From the NCBI GenBank assembly GCA_038750655.1, contig JBCDGZ010000069.1, positions 1 to 38,730 on the forward strand: DNA of 38,730 nt. Direction: 5' to 3'. The stretch comes from JBCDGZ01 sp038750655. GTDB taxonomy: Bacteria > Bacteroidota > Bacteroidia > Chitinophagales > Saprospiraceae. Below are positions 33,063-38,730 of this stretch, piece after piece (the stretch's first letter is position 1; every line of letters starts with the position of its first letter). The translations under genes and the position numbers were made by a program. The notes under the pieces were generated by a model. The model saw only the letters and a list, made by a program, of their open reading frames with translations, made no database searches and was not told the origin of the DNA.

Positions 33063-36000
33063 ATGGCTTTTCACATTAGCATACCTTTCTTTACTGTTCG
33101 CCTACGACTCCTCTCTGGAGGCTTCGTACTCAATCCTTTGATGGACGCTGATACCATCCGCGTCAACCAATTGCCCGAGCTACTGGCCGGCCGATACGCC
33201 GAAGTTTTTCAGCAAAAGGTGCTCAACAAAGGCAAGTACCTGGCCTTACTCGATGAATACCTTGGCGGCGATTACTATCAAGGACAATTCGAACTGGATT
33301 TCCCCGGTGCCAAGGACGGCATCAGCTTTCCACCTTTCACCCTGGCGTTCGATTATTTTTACAAGGCGACCCAGCGCGGCTACTGGGGCGTCGTTCCCGC
33401 TTTAGGTGTGGAGAGCTTTACCGAGGAGGCTGATGAAATTGTCGATATCTTGACGGAGAACGTTCGCTTGGAGTTTACCCGGAAGCGGCGATTAAGCTCG
33501 GTGCATCGCATCATCTCCACCATTTGGTACGAGCGTAGCGAGTTGCAGCGCTTCTCCCTCGATTTGCAGGTGCCTAGCCTGACGGAGCGGGAGGAGGCCA
33601 GCGAAGGGCAGCAGGAAGAGCTGCTGCCCTTGGTTGCTCAACAGCTCAACGTCCAGCGGCAGGTCGTCTATGGTCGCAAGCGCGAAATGGAGCAGCTGGC
33701 TCGGGCCCTGAAAGCCCGCTTCAACCGCAATGTCATTCTGGTCGGTCCTTCCGGTGTGGGCAAGACCGCCATGGTCTGGGAGCTGGTGCGACAGGCCAAA
33801 AAGCGCCGCATCAACGGCCACATCTGGGAAACTACCGCCTCCACTATGATCAAGGAGCTGACGGCTGACACGGGCTGGGAGGATAACCTCTCGACTTTCT
33901 GCCGGGAGCTGATGCAAGCTGGCGATACCTTATTTATCCGCAACCTGCTGGAACTCTTCGAAGTTGGGCAATACGTGGGTAATGAAGTGAGTATGGCGGA
34001 GTACATGCGCCCATTTGTCGCCCGGGGCGAGCTGACCCTGATTTCTGAATGTACCGAAGAGGAGCTGGCTCGGATAGAGTTGCGTAGTCCCAATTACCTG
34101 TCCTATTTCCAGATCATCCGGTTAGAAGAGCCTAAAGAGGATTTGGAAGATATTATCATCAAAAAAGTAAGCGCGCTGGCCCGCAGCCGTCGCCTGCAAC
34201 TGGAGCCGGAGGCCATCAAGGAGACCATCCGCCTCAACCGCCGCTTTACGCCCTACTCCGGTCTGCCCGGCAAACCGATCCGCTTCCTGGAAAGCCTACT
34301 GATCAATAAAACCCAGGATGACGATAAAATCATCGGTCGCAAGGAGGTCATCGGCACCTTTTGCGAGGAGACCGGAATGCCGGTCTTTATGGTCGACCCA
34401 GAGATTCCGATGAAGCCGAAGGCCATCAAGGCCGATTTCAACGGTAAGCTCTTTGGCCAGCTGCGGGCGGTGGATAGCATCGTCGATTTGCTGGCTTCGG
34501 TCAAAACGGCGCTGACCCGTACGGGCAAGCCCATCGCCTCCTTCCTCTTCGTCGGTCCGACGGGGGTGGGAAAGACTGAAATGGCCAAGCTGCTCTCGGA
34601 GTTTATGTTCGGCAGCCGCGATCGGATGCTGCGCTTTGATATGAGCGAATACTCCGATCCCTACTCGGTGCTACGGCTAGCGGGAGAGCACTTCTTCTCC
34701 GACGGCGTGCTCACCTCGGCGGTTAGACGGGAGCCTTTCTGCGTCTTGCTCTTCGACGAAATCGAAAAGGCTCATCCCAGCTTTTACGACCTCTTGCTGC
34801 AAATGCTGAGCGAGGGCCGCTTGACGGACAGCCGAGGCCGACTGGTTAATTTTTGCAGTACCATCATCATTATGACCTCCAATATCGGAGCAGCCAACTT
34901 GCAGGGCAATCGCATCTCTTTTTCCTCCGAACTGGACATCGCGTCTGTCACTAGCCACTTCATGAGTGCCGTACAAAAGCATTTTCGCCCCGAACTCTTC
35001 AATCGCATCGATCAGGTCATTCCTTTTGAGCCACTCACTCAGGAGACCGTTCGCTTTGTCGTCGATCGAGAAATCAGCCTATTCAAAAAGCGAGAGGGTA
35101 TCCAGTTTCGAGCCATGAGCTTATCCATCGACGATGCGGTATTGGACTATATTTCGGTGAAGGGTTACGACAGTAAATACGGCGCTCGACAGTTGCAGCG
35201 CACCATTCGCGAACTGCTGATCATCCCCTTGGTCCTACAGCTGAATGTGGTAGACTATTCGGATAAACTGCTGGTGAAAGTCGCTGTGGCGGAGGAAAAA
35301 ATAGATATTCAGGTAGAAGCCGATCCGCTGGGATTAGAGCTGTGGTTGGAGGAGTTGGAGAAAATCAACCAGTCGGATTACGCTGGGGAGCTGCGTCGGC
35401 AGATTGGACGCTTGCAGGAAGGCCATGTTTACATCAGCCTACTGAGTCGCCTGGACATTTTAGAGCGAGATAAAAAGCGGGAAGGGGAGAAATTTTGGAA
35501 AAAACGCCACCTGTCTAACGAGTACAGCTATATTCTCAAAACCAAGAGCGATGTTGCTGCGCTGGCCGAGAAGATCGATGGCTACGAGGAGCAATTGAGC
35601 ATGGCGGTGATGGACATCAAACCCTACAATCCGACCATTAACCAACAAATCAAAGACTGGGAAGCGGAATTTTTTAGCCTAAAAATGGACCTCTACGGCC
35701 ATTTGAATCCCTCTTCTAATCAACATATCTTATGCCTCTATGGCCAGGCCATCCAGCCCATTCTGGATTTCTACCTAGAGCTTTTCAAAGCCAAAGATTT
35801 TGAATTTGAAGCCCAAACAGTTTGGTATCGCGAACGTTATTACCATGAGATGGTGCTGGTAGAGGAAACAGAGGTCGATACCGATGGAAAGGAGCAGATG
35901 GTTACTAAAGAGCAAAAGCGCGCCCAGTTTATCTACAGGCCCTACTCCGAAAATGCGGAAAAAGCCCTATTACCGGAAAAGTCCAAAGATGTTTTGTACG

Positions 36001-36317
36001 GAATTGAGTTCGTCTTGAAAGGGCGATGTGTCAAATTGTATTTTGCGGATGAATACGGGGCTTGTCAATGGAGATTTTCGGATAAAGACATTCGCAACTA
36101 CGTTGTGTCGTTCACTAGTTTTCCCGAAAATGCACCCAAAAATATCATTCGCAAAGAATTCTACAAGAGTACACCCCGTCGTATTATTGAGCCCTTCCGG
36201 GTTAAAGACAACCGTTTAGGCATCAACCGGGAAGTAGGTAGAAAAAAGCATCTGCAACCCTTTTTGGAAGCAATGGATGCTCAATTTAAACTTAGACTGA
36301 ATGCTGCAATCCTCTAA
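33063..36317 (+). CDS. ClpB-like double AAA+ ATPase with C-terminal release-factor-like (RF2/PCRF) region lacking GGQ
   Basis: 1084 residues. Residues 1-190 are not a Clp N-domain. AAA-1 has Walker A G228-PSGVGK234-T, but the Walker B aligned region reads TLFIRNLL (289-296), with R293-N294 in place of D-E. AAA-2 has Walker A G498-PTGVGK504-T, Walker B VLLFDE (561-566) plus EKAHPSFYDLLLQML, sensor-1 N607, arginine finger R648 and sensor-2 GAR (R709). Its pore-loop GYVG segment is replaced by a shorter EHFFSDG. From ~760 the sequence follows class I release factors: EKFWKK (809), LYGHLNPSSNQHILCLYG (877-894), ILDFYLELFKAKDFEFE (900-916), VLKGRCVKLYFADEYGACQWR (984-1004, part), NYVVSFTSFP (1012-1021), then FRVKDNRLGINREVG (1045-1059) and FLEAMDAQF. 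The GGQ domain is absent. It overlaps the next gene by 17 bp. Role is unknown. Confidence 0.88.
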   Translation: MAFHISIPFFTVRLRLLSGGFVLNPLMDADTIRVNQLPELLAGRYAEVFQQKVLNKGKYLALLDEYLGGDYYQGQFELDFPGAKDGISFPPFTLAFDYFYKATQRGYWGVVPALGVESFTEEADEIVDILTENVRLEFTRKRRLSSVHRIISTIWYERSELQRFSLDLQVPSLTEREEASEGQQEELLPLVAQQLNVQRQVVYGRKREMEQLARALKARFNRNVILVGPSGVGKTAMVWELVRQAKKRRINGHIWETTASTMIKELTADTGWEDNLSTFCRELMQAGDTLFIRNLLELFEVGQYVGNEVSMAEYMRPFVARGELTLISECTEEELARIELRSPNYLSYFQIIRLEEPKEDLEDIIIKKVSALARSRRLQLEPEAIKETIRLNRRFTPYSGLPGKPIRFLESLLINKTQDDDKIIGRKEVIGTFCEETGMPVFMVDPEIPMKPKAIKADFNGKLFGQLRAVDSIVDLLASVKTALTRTGKPIASFLFVGPTGVGKTEMAKLLSEFMFGSRDRMLRFDMSEYSDPYSVLRLAGEHFFSDGVLTSAVRREPFCVLLFDEIEKAHPSFYDLLLQMLSEGRLTDSRGRLVNFCSTIIIMTSNIGAANLQGNRISFSSELDIASVTSHFMSAVQKHFRPELFNRIDQVIPFEPLTQETVRFVVDREISLFKKREGIQFRAMSLSIDDAVLDYISVKGYDSKYGARQLQRTIRELLIIPLVLQLNVVDYSDKLLVKVAVAEEKIDIQVEADPLGLELWLEELEKINQSDYAGELRRQIGRLQEGHVYISLLSRLDILERDKKREGEKFWKKRHLSNEYSYILKTKSDVAALAEKIDGYEEQLSMAVMDIKPYNPTINQQIKDWEAEFFSLKMDLYGHLNPSSNQHILCLYGQAIQPILDFYLELFKAKDFEFEAQTVWYRERYYHEMVLVEETEVDTDGKEQMVTKEQKRAQFIYRPYSENAEKALLPEKSKDVLYGIEFVLKGRCVKLYFADEYGACQWRFSDKDIRNYVVSFTSFPENAPKNIIRKEFYKSTPRRIIEPFRVKDNRLGINREVGRKKHLQPFLEAMDAQFKLRLNAAIL

Positions 36318-37989
36318 TCATCAATCCCTCACTCACCGGCTGTTCCTCCTTTTATTGATCTGCTGCTTTGCCGCTCCTGCTTCGACAGTGGGGCAAACCT
36401 TGAAAAAGGCCAAGTACTGGGTAGAATTTACGGATAAAAAAAATACCCCCTACAGCCTACTGCAACCCTGGGACTACCTCTCCCCACGCGCCCTCGATCG
36501 CCGGGCCCGCCAGGGCATCCCCATCACTGAGCAAGACCTGCCCGTTGACCCCAACTACCTCCAGGCCCTCACCCAAGAAGGTGCTACCATCGCCACCCGC
36601 TCCAAATGGCTCAACGCCGCCATGATCGTCGCCGATAGCCTAATGATGAGTAAGATTGCCAACTTACCCTTTGTAGCAACAACCGAATACGTCGGACGAC
36701 ATATCGAAAAGCGCTACTTCCTGCGAGAGACCAACAAGAACCGAGACTACAGGGACGACTATCCGCAGGTGAACGGCCGCTATGGCTACGGTACTCCGCA
36801 AATCCAACTGCTCAAGGGCGAAAAGCTGCACCAACTGGGCTTCGAAGGCCAGGGGATGCTAATTGCCGTGCTGGACGGCGGTTTTGTCAATGTCGACATC
36901 ATGCCCTTTTTTGATAGCCTGCAAGCCGAAGGCCGTCTGCTAATGGGCCGCGACTTTGTCGATGATGATGAGTACGTCTACGAATCCAGCTCGCACGGCT
37001 CCAAGGTCCTCTCGGTGATGGCTGCCGACCTGCCCGGCTTGCTGACGGGTACCGCTCCGGCCAGCTCCTATGTCTGTATCAAAACCGAAGATACCCGAGG
37101 CGAATACCTGATGGAAGAATGCAACTGGGTAGCTGGCGCTGAATATGCCGACAGCCTGGGCGCCGACATCATCAACTCCTCCCTGGGCTACACCACCTTC
37201 AACGATACCTCCATGAACTACACCTTCGAAGAGCTGGACGGCCTGCATTCCCGCGCTTCGCGCGCCGCCGACATCGCCTTTTCCAAGGGGATGATTGTCG
37301 TCAACAGTGCCGGTAACTCCGGTAGCGACGCTTGGCGCACCATCGGCGCACCAGCCGATGCCTGGGACGTGGTGTCCGTAGCCGCCACGCGCTACGATGG
37401 CAGCAAAGCCTCTTTCAGCTCCTTTGGCCCCAGCGCCGATGGCCGCATCAAGCCAACGGTGGCGGCGGTCGGCCAGCAAGTCATGGTGGCCTCCACCTAC
37501 TCTTACCAAATCGATATTTCCAATGGCACTTCCTTCGCTTCTCCCACGATGGCCGGAGCCATTTCCGCCTTGTGGAGTGCCTTTCCGGATCGCTCTAATC
37601 AAGAAATTGTGGCGGCGGTGGAGCAGAGCGCCAGTCAATATACCGCGCCGAATGATAGCTTGGGGTATGGCATCCCTGACTTTGTCAAGGCTTACGGCTT
37701 GCTGAAGGGGGAGCGGGCGGACAGTCGCGCCCTGCGCGCTACGCTGGTCGACGATCAGGTTTTGCTGGCCTCGGATACGTTGAATCGCGAGGTAGAGCTG
37801 AAGATCTACGATGTATTGGGGCGTCGCTTGTGGGATAAGACGATTACTTTGGCGGCGGGTGTCGAAGGGCGGGTGCATTTGCCCTTGGGGTTGCCGGTAT
37901 TGTATAAGGTTGAGGTGTGGGTAGGGGAGCGGCGTTACAGCTTGTTTGCGGGAGATGGAGTGCCGAAGGCCGAGCGGATTCGTCCGTAG
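36301..37989 (+). CDS. Exported S8 subtilisin-like protease
   Basis: 562 residues. Signal peptide to ~residue 32 (HRLFLLLLICCFAAPASTVGQ, given from 12). An N-terminal region with YWVEFTDKKNTPYSL and YLSPRALDRRARQGIPI is typical of Bacteroidota S8 enzymes. The catalytic residues are D192 (IAVLDGG), H232 (SSHGSKV), oxyanion N339 (VNSAGNSGS) and S411 (SNGTSFASPTMAG). The C-terminus has a beta domain (VELKIYDVLGRRLWDKTI) like a T9SS sorting domain, but it does not finish with the usual KVxK end; it runs on to DGVPKAERIRP. The start codon lies 17 bp inside the end of the ClpB-like gene in a different frame, indicating translational coupling. It belongs to a different subtilase branch from the pair at 15.5-21.8 kb. 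Confidence 0.92.
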   Translation: MLQSSNHQSLTHRLFLLLLICCFAAPASTVGQTLKKAKYWVEFTDKKNTPYSLLQPWDYLSPRALDRRARQGIPITEQDLPVDPNYLQALTQEGATIATRSKWLNAAMIVADSLMMSKIANLPFVATTEYVGRHIEKRYFLRETNKNRDYRDDYPQVNGRYGYGTPQIQLLKGEKLHQLGFEGQGMLIAVLDGGFVNVDIMPFFDSLQAEGRLLMGRDFVDDDEYVYESSSHGSKVLSVMAADLPGLLTGTAPASSYVCIKTEDTRGEYLMEECNWVAGAEYADSLGADIINSSLGYTTFNDTSMNYTFEELDGLHSRASRAADIAFSKGMIVVNSAGNSGSDAWRTIGAPADAWDVVSVAATRYDGSKASFSSFGPSADGRIKPTVAAVGQQVMVASTYSYQIDISNGTSFASPTMAGAISALWSAFPDRSNQEIVAAVEQSASQYTAPNDSLGYGIPDFVKAYGLLKGERADSRALRATLVDDQVLLASDTLNREVELKIYDVLGRRLWDKTITLAAGVEGRVHLPLGLPVLYKVEVWVGERRYSLFAGDGVPKAERIRP

Positions 37990-38078
37990 GGAGAGCGGGT
38001 TTGGATAGGTCTGATCAATCAACTACCTTAGACAGCTGGTTACGCCTATTTACTCGTTACCCTCACAAATCCTGCACC

Positions 38079-38730
38079 ATGCATACCAAAAAAACGTATA
38101 CGGCCTTTGAAATGGCGATGTGGACACGGTTCGAAACCCTTCTGTTTATCGTTATCATAGTAGCTTGGGTTGCTGCCTATTATTTCTTTGATTTAGGGTG
38201 GTTAGAAATTCCCTGGACCCCCTTGGCCTTAATCGGTACGGCGGTCGCCTTTGTGATTGGTTTTCAAAACAATTCTGCGTACGGAAGAATCTGGGAAGCT
38301 CGAAAGATTTGGGGCGGTATCGTCAACACCTCTCGTACCTTCGGTATGTTTGTCCAAGATATGCTGACCAACGAACACGCTAAAGTCCAACTGACCAAAG
38401 CAGAGCTTCAACACGAAATTAAAATCCTTACGTATCGCCATATTGCTTGGATGACTGCGCTGCGTCACGCCATGCGGATGCCCAAACCCTGGGAAACGAC
38501 CAGCAACCACCGCACCAATCAGGAATGGGGGACACGGCCTCCCGAAAAAGACTCGACTTTGGAAGAAGACCTTAAGCCCTACATCTCTGCGGCGGACTTT
38601 GAGTATGTGATCAATAAGAACAATAAGCAAACGGCGCTGCTTTATCTGCAATCTCACCACCTCCGAAAGCTCAAGGAGCAAGGCATCATCTGGGGGTTTT
38701 CCTTTTTGGAATTGGAGAATGTACTCGAAG
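38079..38730 (+). CDS. Bestrophin-family (UPF0187/YneE) ion channel, N-terminal part (3' end outside window)
   Basis: The frame is open from ATG 38079 to the window end, 217 residues visible. Two hydrophobic segments (~20-38 LLFIVIIVAWVAAYYFF and ~48-62 LALIGTAVAFVIGF) are followed by the family signature FQNNSAYGRIWEARKIWGG, close to the bestrophin FRNNSSYxRWWEAR motif. Bacterial bestrophins form pentameric channels of the inner membrane, selective for anions or cations depending on the pore. A hydrophilic loop with the Kazal-free stretch RHAMRMPKPWETTSNHRTNQ follows. It starts ~90 bp after the subtilase with no terminator between, so it may be co-transcribed, but functional linkage is not evident. 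Confidence 0.88.
   Translation, partial: MHTKKTYTAFEMAMWTRFETLLFIVIIVAWVAAYYFFDLGWLEIPWTPLALIGTAVAFVIGFQNNSAYGRIWEARKIWGGIVNTSRTFGMFVQDMLTNEHAKVQLTKAELQHEIKILTYRHIAWMTALRHAMRMPKPWETTSNHRTNQEWGTRPPEKDSTLEEDLKPYISAADFEYVINKNNKQTALLYLQSHHLRKLKEQGIIWGFSFLELENVLE

Noticed and set aside
36940..38022. 360-codon minus-strand frame across the subtilase
   Set aside because: Antisense to a protease with all catalytic residues; no motif and biased composition.

Overview
This window is chromosomal DNA of a Bacteroidota bacterium, most likely Saprospiria (Saprospiraceae/Lewinellaceae type). The evidence is a PorP/SprF protein, an OmpA/PorE-like type IX secretion system (T9SS) component, T9SS sorting domains of both type A (subtilases) and type B (gliding-motility C-terminal domains), a TAnnTTTG promoter and a general lack of Shine-Dalgarno sites. 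I see no rRNA, tRNA, CRISPR, phage or transposase gene. Assignments are by eye from motifs; no database search was run.

Layout. Positions 1-5.7 kb: the end of a T9SS type-B adhesin, a PolX-like protein with an intact PHP domain but a ruined polymerase site, a probably 5'-truncated peptidoglycan-binding gene, a flavin amine oxidase and two small exported proteins. 5.7-8.4 kb: a DUF1573 protein, then a UbiA/MqnP-type prenyltransferase and a LOG-family protein that converge tail to tail. That pair is bracketed by two inverted copies of a non-coding repeat made of heptamer arrays, a conserved core of about 56 bp and small hairpins. 8.7-14.8 kb: a T9SS module of type-B adhesin, PorP/SprF and PorE-like OmpA protein. 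14.9-21.8 kb (minus strand): two large paralogous secreted subtilases followed by a lipoprotein with three Kazal inhibitor domains, a plausible protease/self-protection set. 22.2-24.7 kb: a small ORF and the tdh-kbl threonine-to-glycine operon.

24.9-31.1 kb (minus strand): a sigma-54 response regulator, a soluble six-PAS histidine kinase, a single-domain receiver, a REC-Hpt protein and a solitary HsdR-N-like nuclease domain. The four signalling proteins contain every part of a His-Asp-His-Asp phosphorelay. 31.1-31.7 kb is a gene-free control region. 31.75-38.7 kb: a glycosyltransferase C-terminal half, a small membrane protein, a 1084-residue ClpB-like AAA+ protein, a coupled subtilase and the start of a bestrophin-family channel.

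The most unusual item is the ClpB-like protein at 33063-36317. Its last ~320 residues resemble class I peptide chain release factor (RF2-type) domains 1, 2 and 4, but the peptidyl-hydrolysing GGQ domain is absent and no SPF stop-codon motif is visible. Its first AAA domain has lost the Walker B acidic residues. It looks like a double-AAA+ motor with a ribosome-A-site-like module, translationally coupled to a subtilase.
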